A model generated the notes under the pieces. That model worked only from the letters and a program-made list of their open reading frames with translations. It was not told where the DNA came from and did no database searches. Shown here in pieces: positions 1-6,270 of a stretch of DNA of 15,690 nt; positions within the stretch are counted from its first letter, which is position 1, and each line of letters begins with the position of its first letter. This stretch comes from DATHWB01 sp040902855 (GTDB lineage: Bacteria > Actinomycetota > Acidimicrobiia > Spongiisociales > ZC4RG35). The position numbers and the translations under genes are program-made. The stretch is taken from contig JBBDWN010000136.1 of assembly GCA_040902855.1 (NCBI GenBank), positions 1 through 15,690 on the forward strand, written 5' to 3'.

Positions 1-1049
1 GCGTCTTCGGCGGCGTCCTCGGCTGCGCCCTTCCCCTTCCCCTTCGCCGCAGCGGCCAAGCCCACCATCTCGTAGATCTTGGCCTGGAGTTGCATGGCGA
101 TCTCCGGGTTCTCACGCAGGAACCGCTTGGCGTTCTCACGTCCCTGCCCGAGCTGATCCTTTTCGTAGGTGAACCAGGCGCCGCTCTTCTTGACCACGCC
201 CTGATCGACGGCCACGTCGAGCAGGCTCCCCTCACGCGAGATCCCTTCCCCGAACATGATGTCGAACTCGGCGAGCCGGAACGGCGGAGCCATCTTGTTC
301 TTGGCGACCTTCGCCCGTACCCGGTTGCCGACGTTCTCGCCGCCGTCCTTGATCGCCTCGATCCGCCGCACGTCGATCCGGACCGACGAATAGAACTTGA
401 GCGCCCGACCGCCAGGAGTGGTCTCGGGTGACCCGAACATCACCCCGATCTTCTCCCGCAACTGGTTGATGAACACGCACGTCGTCTTCGACCGGCTGAG
501 GTTCGCGGTGATCTTGCGCAGCGCCTGGGACATGAGACGAGCCTGCAGACCGACATGGGTATCACCCATTTCGCCCTCGATCTCGGCCCGGGGCACGAGT
601 GCGGCCACCGAGTCGATCACGACGACATCCAGGGCGCCTGATCGGATCAGCATGTCTGCGATCTCCAACGCCTGCTCCCCGGTGTCAGGCTGGGAGATCA
701 GAAGCTCGTCGACGTCCACCCCGAGGTTGCGGGCGTAGACCGGGTCGAGAGCGTGCTCGGCATCGATGAAGGCGGCGATGCCACCGTTGCGCTGGGCTTC
801 GGCGACGACGTGCAACGCCAGCGTCGTCTTGCCGCTGGACTCGGGACCGTAGATCTCGACGACGCGCCCGCGGGGCACCCCGCCGATACCGAGTGCCAGG
901 TCGAGCGAGAGAGCCCCGGTGGAGATGACTTCGACTCTGCGGTCGACACCATCACCCATCTTCATGATCGAGCCCTTGCCGAACTGTCGCTCGATCTGGG
1001 ACACGGCCATCTCGACCGCCTTGTTCCGCTCCGGTGTGTTCCGGTCCAT
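1..1049 (-). CDS. recA: Recombinase RecA, 3' end cut by window edge
   Basis: RecA is the ATP-dependent strand-exchange protein of homologous recombination and the co-protease that triggers LexA self-cleavage. The frame from ATG at 1049 gives 349 codons and is still open at base 1, so only the last few residues and the stop are missing. It begins MDRNTPERNKAVEMAVSQIE and continues into the conserved QFGKGSIMKMG segment. Walker A, GPESSGKT, lies at residues 68-75, close to its place in E. coli RecA. The C-terminal domain (WFTYEKDQLGQGRENAKRFL) is followed by an Ala/Lys/Glu-rich tail typical of actinobacterial RecA. A purine-rich Shine-Dalgarno (GAGGGAGA) sits just before the ATG at about 1052-1061. 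The 185 bases upstream hold a LexA box. recX, the usual downstream partner, would lie outside the window. No intein or frameshift was seen. Confidence 0.98.
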   Translation of the reverse strand, partial: MDRNTPERNKAVEMAVSQIERQFGKGSIMKMGDGVDRRVEVISTGALSLDLALGIGGVPRGRVVEIYGPESSGKTTLALHVVAEAQRNGGIAAFIDAEHALDPVYARNLGVDVDELLISQPDTGEQALEIADMLIRSGALDVVVIDSVAALVPRAEIEGEMGDTHVGLQARLMSQALRKITANLSRSKTTCVFINQLREKIGVMFGSPETTPGGRALKFYSSVRIDVRRIEAIKDGGENVGNRVRAKVAKNKMAPPFRLAEFDIMFGEGISREGSLLDVAVDQGVVKKSGAWFTYEKDQLGQGRENAKRFLRENPEIAMQLQAKIYEMVGLAAAAKGKGKGAAEDAAED

Positions 1050-1152
1050 GTCTCTCCCTCTCGTCTTCCCGCTCATCTGCCTCGTGCGCCACACGGTATG
1101 GCCCCGGTGTGACAGAAACGTCGATTGTCCGTCACCGGCCAATGCGCACGTC

Positions 1153-1158
1153 ACACTA
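1153..1158 (-). promoter_or_regulatory. Candidate -10 element of recA
   Basis: Read on the minus strand this hexamer is TAGTGT, a match to the actinobacterial TANNNT -10 pattern, two bases downstream of the LexA box. Transcription would start near 1146 and give a leader of roughly 97 bases. No good -35 hexamer is visible at 17-18 bases spacing. The box location supports the call more than the hexamer itself. Confidence 0.4.
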
Positions 1159-1160
1159 AT

Positions 1161-1174
1161 CGAACATCTGTTCG
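1161..1174. promoter_or_regulatory. LexA (SOS) box upstream of recA
   Basis: CGAACATCTGTTCG is a perfect CGAAC-N4-GTTCG palindrome, the operator form bound by LexA in Bacillus, mycobacteria and other actinobacteria. It lies about 112 bases upstream of the recA ATG, directly upstream of the best -10 candidate on the minus strand (1153-1158). Bound LexA would therefore cover the -35/-10 spacer and repress recA until DNA damage. The sequence match is direct; the regulation is inferred from the family. Confidence 0.85.
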
Positions 1175-1234
1175 TGCGTGGCATTTCATTCGAGGCCGGT
1201 TCGGAGACCTGCTCGCCCGGCTCGACGACGCCGT

Positions 1235-1720
1235 CTACGACTGCGCTGACACCTGGGGCGCACCCGCCTTCAGACCGTCGAACGCCCAGGCCGCCCCGAC
1301 GACGAAGACGACCGTCGCCAGATAGATCGGACCGAGGTGAGTCACCCAACCGTATTCGAAGAGATCGGCCCAGTGCATAGGGAGTGCGATCGCCAACCCG
1401 AGCACGGCAGCCAGAACAGCGGTGGTCCACGCCCACAACTGGCCGCGAGCAACGCCGAACCAAGTGAGACCGGTGACCGCGATCCCGGTGGAGATGATGA
1501 ACGCGGCGGTGGCTACGTGCAGATGGCTGATGTAGTGCGTGATCCCCGGCTCGATCGCGCTCAACTCACTGCGGCTGACACCGTTCAATGTCTCGACACC
1601 GAGCTCGAACCCGCCTCCGACGAAGTTCCAGATCAGGAACACGATCCCGTATCCGATGAAGGCCACGCCGCTGAATGCCATCAATTGCGCCCCCTTCCGA
1701 AGATTCGTCACCTGTGCCAT
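1235..1720 (-). CDS. Small four-helix membrane protein of unknown function
   Basis: The product has 161 residues from ATG 1720, which has a well-placed GAAAGGA Shine-Dalgarno. An in-frame start at 1768 would add 16 polar residues but lacks such a site. Four hydrophobic stretches are visible, at roughly residues 12-32, 64-88, 93-113 and 128-148, so it should be an integral cytoplasmic-membrane protein. The loop between helices 1 and 2 is glycine-rich and precedes a histidine pair (HYISHLH) at the edge of helix 2; a further histidine, MHW, closes helix 3. I do not recognise the family and assign no function. It lies between thpR and the recA promoter, 94 bases after thpR. Its stop is followed by the 185-base recA control region. 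The hydrophobic pattern makes a real protein very likely. Confidence 0.8.
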   Translation of the reverse strand: MAQVTNLRKGAQLMAFSGVAFIGYGIVFLIWNFVGGGFELGVETLNGVSRSELSAIEPGITHYISHLHVATAAFIISTGIAVTGLTWFGVARGQLWAWTTAVLAAVLGLAIALPMHWADLFEYGWVTHLGPIYLATVVFVVGAAWAFDGLKAGAPQVSAQS

Positions 1721-1743
1721 GTCGTCCGTCCTTTCTCGACCTG

Positions 1744-1758
1744 CCTCCACTCTGGAGG
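1744..1758. repeat. Short inverted repeat between thpR and the membrane-protein gene
   Basis: CCTCCA-CTC-TGGAGG forms a 6-bp stem with a 3-base loop, downstream of the thpR stop and about 24 bases upstream of the membrane-protein ATG. There is no T-run next to it, so it is at best a weak terminator or a 5'-leader hairpin. The rest of the 94-base gap shows nothing convincing. Confidence 0.3.
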
Positions 1759-1814
1759 TGGCGGTCACGCAATAGGACGTGCACAGCGGGCGCGAAATTG
1801 CAGACCGGCTCTCT

Positions 1815-2354
1815 CTACAACGCGAATCGTTCGAGCAGTTCGTAGCGAGGGGAACGCCTCCCCTGATGGGAACGCAGAACCACTACCTCGTCCACGCGCG
1901 ACGACACGTCCACGGAGGGTGTTCCGGTCAGGATCGAACGGGCGTCGACCGGGGGGCGCATCCGAGACAGCGTCACATGAGGACGGAACGGACGCTCCTC
2001 AGGTTCGAAACCCGCGGCCACGCAGGACTCTTCGACCGCCTCGTGGAGATGCGCCAGGTCGTCGCCGTCACCGGTGACGCCGAGCCACACCACCGAGGCT
2101 CGGGTGGAGTTGGGAAATGCTCCGAGCGCCCCGATACGGATGACGAAGGGAGCGGGAAATGAGGCTTCGTCGAGCGCCGCCGACAAGCGCTCGAGTCCGA
2201 GCTGACTCGTGTCGCCGAGGAATCTGAGCGTGAGATGCAGGTTCTCGAGAGGCACGATCGCTCCGGGCAACCGGGCGGAGGCGGTTGCGGCGATTGCCAT
2301 CCGGACCTCGGCCGGGAACCCGATGGCGACGAAGATCCTGCCTACCGATTCCAC
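1815..2354 (-). CDS. thpR: RNA 2',3'-cyclic phosphodiesterase / 2'-5' RNA ligase family
   Basis: This is a 179-aa member of the 2H phosphoesterase superfamily, whose bacterial ThpR/LigT members hydrolyse 2',3'-cyclic phosphate ends of RNA and can join tRNA halves through 2'-5' bonds in vitro. Both catalytic HxTx motifs are visible: HLTL at residues 40-43 (after PLEN) and HVTL at 126-129 (after RPFRP). The length fits the family. The best start is GTG at 2354, which gives VESVGRIFVAIGFP and overlaps the end of cinA by 13 bases; no ATG exists in frame near the conserved start of the domain. The overlap indicates translational coupling to cinA, and cinA-thpR-recA is a recurrent neighbourhood in actinobacteria. 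The cellular substrate is unknown here, as for most of the family. Confidence 0.92.
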   Translation of the reverse strand: MESVGRIFVAIGFPAEVRMAIAATASARLPGAIVPLENLHLTLRFLGDTSQLGLERLSAALDEASFPAPFVIRIGALGAFPNSTRASVVWLGVTGDGDDLAHLHEAVEESCVAAGFEPEERPFRPHVTLSRMRPPVDARSILTGTPSVDVSSRVDEVVVLRSHQGRRSPRYELLERFAL

Positions 2355-3577
2355 CAGCGACCCGACACTGCCAACCGGGTGAGATGCAGGGCAGCAGTCG
2401 CGGTGTAGGTCCTCACCCGCTCCCTGTCTCCGGGAAGGCGCAGCGTCCTCACACCCGCGCCCTCGGGAGTGACGACGGCCACGATCATCGTCCCGATGTC
2501 GCGTTCGAGTGGCTCCGGACCGGCGGACCCGGTGATACCCACCCCGACGTCGGAACCGAACCGCCTGCGCACGCCCTCGGCGAGGGACAGCGCCACCTCC
2601 TCGGTGACCACACCGTCGCCGATGTCGACACCCAGCACGGAGTCCTTCACATCCGCGGCGTAGGGGACGATCGCCCCCCGGAAGACATTGGACACCCCGG
2701 CAACAGACGTGAACCGACTCGCCACCTGTCCCCCGGTAGCCGACTCGGCGAACGCCACCGTCCACCCTCGTTCGGCCAGGAGCCGGGCGATGACCGGCTC
2801 GATCGTGTCGTCGTCGATGCCGAACACCGCCGAGTCGAGGCGGGAGCGAACCTCGGCCTCGACCGGCGCGATCATCAGCTCGGCCGACGCCACATCCGGT
2901 GCTTTGGCGGTGATCCTGATCTTGATCTCGCCTCCCGACGCGAGGAAGGCGATCGACGGGTTCGTCGACCCCGTGTAGAGGTCGTCGAGGAGGTGGGCGA
3001 CCGCGGACTCGGACATGCCCCACGTGCGCACGATGCGGCTGTGAAGCGTGCTGTCGTCCCCGGCGGCACCCCGCAACCGGGGAAGGACGTGGTCTGCCAG
3101 CAGCAGTTCCATCTCCTCGGGCACTCCCGGCAGCGCGAAGAACCACGTGCCGTCGTGGAACAGGGCCAAACCGGGAGCAGTCCCCTTCGGATTGGGCAGT
3201 TGCTCGGCTCCTTCCGGATGATCCGCCTGCCGGCGGTTGTTCTCCGGCATCTCCCGACCCATCGCCTCGAACCGCCGACGGAGGACTTCGACGTAGTCTG
3301 CGTTTCGCACCATTTCCCGTCCAGTGAGCGCGCACAGCGCCTCGCGGGTGATGTCGTCCTGGGTCGGTCCGATGCCTCCAGTGATGATCACGGCGTCGGA
3401 GCGGGCGGCGGCCGTGCCGAGAACCGTCACCATTCGCTCGTGGTTGTCGCCGACCACCTGCTGAAAATGGGCGTCGAAGCCGTTGAGGGCGAGACTGGCC
3501 CCGATCGTGGCCGCGTTGCCGTTGACGATCTGGCCGAGGAGCAACTCGGTTCCGATCGCGACGACCTCGACGATCAC
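2342..3577 (-). CDS. cinA: CinA-like protein (MoaB/CinA domain plus nicotinamide-nucleotide amidase domain)
   Basis: CinA proteins take part in pyridine-nucleotide salvage: the C-terminal PncC domain deamidates nicotinamide mononucleotide and the N-terminal COG1058 domain has ADP-ribose pyrophosphatase activity in studied members. The 411 residues match a full-length two-domain CinA. Residues 1-165 carry the molybdopterin-binding-like fold with GTELLLGQIVN near the start, GGIGPTQDDIT at 67-77 and FALPGVPEEM near 150. The PncC domain covers about 255-405, with ESATGG at 278-283 (the usual family ESCTGG, catalytic Ser kept, Cys replaced by Ala) and GVGITGSAGPE near 345-355. It starts at GTG 3577 in a 4-base GTGA overlap with the rimO stop and ends inside thpR, so the three are almost certainly cotranscribed. 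Any role in DNA uptake, the source of the name, is not implied. Confidence 0.95.
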   Translation of the reverse strand: MIVEVVAIGTELLLGQIVNGNAATIGASLALNGFDAHFQQVVGDNHERMVTVLGTAAARSDAVIITGGIGPTQDDITREALCALTGREMVRNADYVEVLRRRFEAMGREMPENNRRQADHPEGAEQLPNPKGTAPGLALFHDGTWFFALPGVPEEMELLLADHVLPRLRGAAGDDSTLHSRIVRTWGMSESAVAHLLDDLYTGSTNPSIAFLASGGEIKIRITAKAPDVASAELMIAPVEAEVRSRLDSAVFGIDDDTIEPVIARLLAERGWTVAFAESATGGQVASRFTSVAGVSNVFRGAIVPYAADVKDSVLGVDIGDGVVTEEVALSLAEGVRRRFGSDVGVGITGSAGPEPLERDIGTMIVAVVTPEGAGVRTLRLPGDRERVRTYTATAALHLTRLAVSGRWWNR

Positions 3578-4935
3578 GCCACGACCCGTGCTTCCAGATC
3601 CGTCCCTATCGACGACGTGACTTCGGCGGTGACCCAGGACCCCGGCGCACCGCGATCGAGCACGATGACCCCGTCGATCTCCGGAGCGTGCGCCTCGCTT
3701 CGCCCCACCGGGAGATCGTCTTCGACCTGATCCACGAGTACCCGCACGACCGTGCCGACCCGGTCGCCGTTGATCTCGGCCGTGATGTCCTCCTGAATGC
3801 CGTTCAGATAGCGGAGGCGCTCTTCGATCTCATCCCGGTCGATTCGTCCGTCCAGTTCGGCCGCAGGTGTGCCGTCCTCGGCGGAGTACGGGAAGAATCC
3901 TGCCCAGTCGAGCCGGACGTCCTCCAGGAACTCGGCGAGTTCTTCGACGTCGTCGTCGCTCTCTCCCGGAAACCCGACGATGAACGACGAACGGAGCGTC
4001 GCACCGGAGTCGGCGTTGCGGATGCGACCGATGAGTTCGCGATATCGATCGCCGTCGCCCGGACGTTTCATTCCACGCAGCAGGCGACCCGAGGCGTGCT
4101 GCAGCGAGAGGTCGAAGTAGGAGGCGATCGTCGGGTTGGACGCCATCTCCTCGATGAGCGAATCCCGGATCTCCCTCGGATACAGGTAGAGAAGGCGGAT
4201 CCGGTCGAGCCCGTCGACGTCGGAGACGGCCCGCAGGAGATCGACGATGCCAGGGGCTCCCCCGTCGCCGTTCCCGCCGGTCACCCGACCCAGGTCCCGT
4301 CCGTAGGCGGCGAGGTCCTGGGCAACGAGCACGATCTCCCGGACTCCGACTGCGGTCAGGTTGGCGATTTCCGTGCGGATCTCGTGCGGCCGGCGCGAAC
4401 GCTGAGCGCCGCGGATCAGAGGAATGGCACAGAACGTGCACGGCTTGTCACAGCCCTCCGCCACCTTCACGTATGCGTACGGCACGGTCGGGCGGGGACG
4501 GTTCACCGAGTCGAGAATGTCCATGACGGGACGCCGCCGCACTGTGACCGGGCTCCATTCACCCGAGCCTTCCGGCCCGTATCCGGTGAGGCCGTCGAGG
4601 GTGGCGATGAGTTGGCCGTACCGGTCGAGTCCGACGACCGCGTCGACCTCGGGCAGCGCCTTTTCGACCTCGACGCCGAACCGTTGGGCCATGCAACCGA
4701 TGACGACGGTTCGCGCCCCCGACTTCTTGCGATCCTGGGCTTCGAGGATCGTCTCCACCGACTCTTGGCGGGCCTCCTCGATGAATGCACAGGTGTTGAC
4801 CATCACGACGTCGGCCGACTCCGGATCGGACGCGAACACGTACCCGGCGTCACCGAGCATCATCTCGACCTTTTCGGAGTCGACCTGGTTCTTGGCACAG
4901 CCAAGCGTGGTCAACCAAACAGTGGGGGCACCCAT
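3574..4935 (-). CDS. rimO: Ribosomal protein S12 methylthiotransferase RimO
   Basis: RimO is a radical-SAM enzyme with two iron-sulfur clusters that methylthiolates the conserved Asp of ribosomal protein S12. From ATG 4935 the product has 453 residues. The N-terminal UPF0004 domain has its three cluster cysteines at 13 (TLGCAKNQVDSE, the RimO-type form of the motif), 49 (VNTCAF) and 81 (VIGCMAQR). The radical-SAM CxxxCxxC motif is GCDKPCTFCAIP, with cysteines 162, 166 and 169. A TRAM domain occupies roughly the last 65 residues. The TLGCAKN motif favours RimO over MiaB. An in-frame GTG at 4980 would add 15 residues, but that extension lacks family resemblance and runs through an inverted repeat. 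GGTGGGG precedes the chosen ATG. The stop overlaps the cinA start by 4 bases; 66 bases separate the gene from the PHP gene upstream. Confidence 0.96.
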   Translation of the reverse strand: MGAPTVWLTTLGCAKNQVDSEKVEMMLGDAGYVFASDPESADVVMVNTCAFIEEARQESVETILEAQDRKKSGARTVVIGCMAQRFGVEVEKALPEVDAVVGLDRYGQLIATLDGLTGYGPEGSGEWSPVTVRRRPVMDILDSVNRPRPTVPYAYVKVAEGCDKPCTFCAIPLIRGAQRSRRPHEIRTEIANLTAVGVREIVLVAQDLAAYGRDLGRVTGGNGDGGAPGIVDLLRAVSDVDGLDRIRLLYLYPREIRDSLIEEMASNPTIASYFDLSLQHASGRLLRGMKRPGDGDRYRELIGRIRNADSGATLRSSFIVGFPGESDDDVEELAEFLEDVRLDWAGFFPYSAEDGTPAAELDGRIDRDEIEERLRYLNGIQEDITAEINGDRVGTVVRVLVDQVEDDLPVGRSEAHAPEIDGVIVLDRGAPGSWVTAEVTSSIGTDLEARVVA

Positions 4936-4975
4936 CCCCACCAGTCTACGGGCGGACCCGAACCCAGGGTTCAGC

Positions 4976-4992
4976 ACCACCTATACGGTGGT
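4976..4992. repeat. Inverted repeat in the gap between the PHP gene and rimO
   Basis: ACCACC-TATAC-GGTGGT is a 6-bp stem with a 5-base loop inside the 66-base gap. Read on the minus strand, the loop and right arm give TATAGG, a possible -10 for a rimO-cinA-thpR transcript, though the -35 position is poor. It could instead end transcripts from the PHP gene. A TTTT run follows it only on the plus strand, where no gene precedes it, so a plus-strand terminator is unlikely to matter. Confidence 0.3.
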
Positions 4993-5001
4993 TTTCGCGC
5001 A

Positions 5002-5886
5002 TCAGTTCGACGGCAGTTCGACCGGGTACGAACGCCGGCTGTCGAACCGCAGATGTGTCGTGTACCCGGCCTCGCGAGCGGCCGCCACGACCTCGGCGTG
5101 ACCCTCCCCTGCCTCGTGCGGGAAATGACCGTCGGAGGCGAGGGTGATCGGCACGCCCCCGTCGAAGAAGCCACGAAGGAACACCGGAGACGGATAGACC
5201 TCGGCCGCCGGCTTCCGGAGTCCTTGAGACGACACCTCGACTGCGGTCCCGCTCCCGGCGGCGGCCGCGACCACCTCTCCATACCGTTCGAGCGGTTCGG
5301 CAGGCAGACGCTTGCCGTATTTCTTCGGCAAGTCGATATGAGCGAGCACGTCGACAGATCCCGACGCGGCCAGGTCGACGGCCAGGTCGAAGTACCGCTC
5401 CCAGGTCCATTCCAGCCCTTTCCGATCCCAACCGAAGAGCGACGTCGACGAGTCGATCGCCCACCCGCCCAACCAGTGCACCGACCCGATCAGGAAATCC
5501 CACGGATACGGTTCGAGCAGTTCGAGAACGGCTCCGATCGTGTCAGGGAAGAAGTCGATCTCGAGTCCAAGCTTCACCGGCAGCCCACGATCCTTGGCGG
5601 CCACGATCGCCTCCACATACGAATCGAGCGACAGGTTCCGATCCTCGGCGACGAAGTCACGGGAATGCTCGCCGAGTTCCCGGTCGGTCTCGGCGGCCCA
5701 GAACTCGCCGAGCGGACCGGCCGACTCCACACACCGGTACAGATGCTCGGTGAAGCCCAACTCCTGGACCCCGCGCGCCGCGGCGGCTTCGACGTATGCC
5801 TCGATGTGCCCGGGCGGATACTCGCCGGGAGGCGGACCGACGTCGGTCGGCTCGTGGGGATGGAGATGCAGGTGGTAGTCGGACAC
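5002..5886 (-). CDS. PHP-domain phosphoesterase, histidinol-phosphatase-like
   Basis: The 294-residue protein belongs to the PHP (polymerase and histidinol phosphatase) superfamily of trinuclear-metal phosphoesterases. Visible ligands are the opening HLHLHPH (residues 5-11), H48 in GFTEHLY, E109 in LGLEIDF, H137 in GSVHWLGG, H183 in LAHIDLPKKYG, and D252/H254 in ASDGHFPHE. The GSVHWLGGWAID stretch and the AHIDLPKK segment resemble the HisK-type histidinol-phosphate phosphatases, so dephosphorylation of L-histidinol phosphate in histidine synthesis is plausible. No other his gene is nearby, so substrate assignment stays open and I give no symbol. It starts at GTG 5886, three bases after the stop of the 89-aa gene, and the two are probably cotranscribed. 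No signal peptide is seen, so it should be cytoplasmic. Confidence 0.85.
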   Translation of the reverse strand: MSDYHLHLHPHEPTDVGPPPGEYPPGHIEAYVEAAAARGVQELGFTEHLYRCVESAGPLGEFWAAETDRELGEHSRDFVAEDRNLSLDSYVEAIVAAKDRGLPVKLGLEIDFFPDTIGAVLELLEPYPWDFLIGSVHWLGGWAIDSSTSLFGWDRKGLEWTWERYFDLAVDLAASGSVDVLAHIDLPKKYGKRLPAEPLERYGEVVAAAAGSGTAVEVSSQGLRKPAAEVYPSPVFLRGFFDGGVPITLASDGHFPHEAGEGHAEVVAAAREAGYTTHLRFDSRRSYPVELPSN

Positions 5887-5889
5887 TGA

Positions 5890-6159
5890 TCAGCGGAACT
5901 GCTCGACCAGCGCCTGGAGTGGCCCGGGTCCGACTGCGTCGGCGACCTGATTCCAGGTGGCGGCGCTGATTTCACCGTCGGCCTCGAGTTGGGTGGCCGC
6001 GAGGTACACGGCGTCCGCCAGCGACGCGAACAGGCCGATCTGATCACGTTCCACTGCCGTCGAGACAGCCATGCGCGCAGCGGAGGCATCGCCTCGTCCC
6101 AGCGCCTCGACGGCCCGCTCCGCAGCGGTCAACGCCTGTCTCTGCTTCTGTCCATCCAT
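5890..6159 (-). CDS. Small helical protein of unknown function (89 aa)
   Basis: The product begins MDGQKQRQALTAAERAVEAL and has 89 residues from ATG 6159; a GAGG-containing Shine-Dalgarno lies just upstream. The composition is rich in Ala, Glu, Leu and Val with no membrane segment or signal peptide, and heptad-like spacing suggests four or five helices, perhaps a short helical-repeat fold. I do not recognise a family or catalytic motif. It is the first gene of the minus-strand run that continues with the PHP phosphoesterase (3-base gap), and it diverges from the heliorhodopsin gene across 111 bases. A good TACAAT -10 box lies in front of it. The longer in-frame extension up to 6552 overlaps the heliorhodopsin and is not used. 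Confidence 0.75.
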   Translation of the reverse strand: MDGQKQRQALTAAERAVEALGRGDASAARMAVSTAVERDQIGLFASLADAVYLAATQLEADGEISAATWNQVADAVGPGPLQALVEQFR

Positions 6160-6179
6160 GTCTCGGTACCTCGCAGACG

Positions 6180-6185
6180 ATTGTA
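6180..6185 (-). promoter_or_regulatory. -10 element for the 89-aa gene / PHP operon
   Basis: On the minus strand the hexamer is TACAAT, five of six matches to TATAAT, 20 bases upstream of the ATG at 6159. The start site would fall near 6173, leaving a short leader that contains the GAGG ribosome site. The -35 position at 17 bases spacing (6203-6208, TCTGGT) is a poor match. Confidence 0.5.
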
Positions 6186-6258
6186 CGAGACCGCTCAGTA
6201 CGACCAGACGGCGATCCGAGGACCGAGCCGCCGATGCCCGCAACCCCCGCCGACCGTC

Positions 6259-6264
6259 TACGTT
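6259..6264 (+). promoter_or_regulatory. -10 element of the heliorhodopsin gene, leaderless arrangement
   Basis: TACGTT matches TANNNT and ends six bases before the A of the heliorhodopsin ATG (spacer TCCCCC). That is the spacing at which transcription starts on the A itself in actinobacterial leaderless genes. The bases before the ATG contain no purine-rich Shine-Dalgarno, which agrees with leaderless translation. This is inference from spacing and absence of a ribosome site. Confidence 0.5.
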
Positions 6265-6270
6265 TCCCCC

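Noticed and set aside
2355..3335. N-terminal extension of thpR giving a 506-residue protein
   Set aside because: The extra part is cinA read in another frame; ThpR homology begins at the GTG at 2354 and the 179-residue length fits the family.
2285..3730. A 481-codon open frame on the plus strand
   Set aside because: It is antisense to cinA; no domain or ribosome site supports it.
3688..5889. A 733-codon open frame on the plus strand
   Set aside because: It is antisense to rimO and the PHP gene, both of which have clear family motifs; long antisense frames are common in DNA of this GC content. The translation is rich in Arg, Asp, Gly and His with no recognisable domain.
5989..6270. N-terminal extension of heliorhodopsin by 94 residues
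   Set aside because: It overlaps the divergent 89-aa gene, has no family resemblance, and lies upstream of the predicted promoter.
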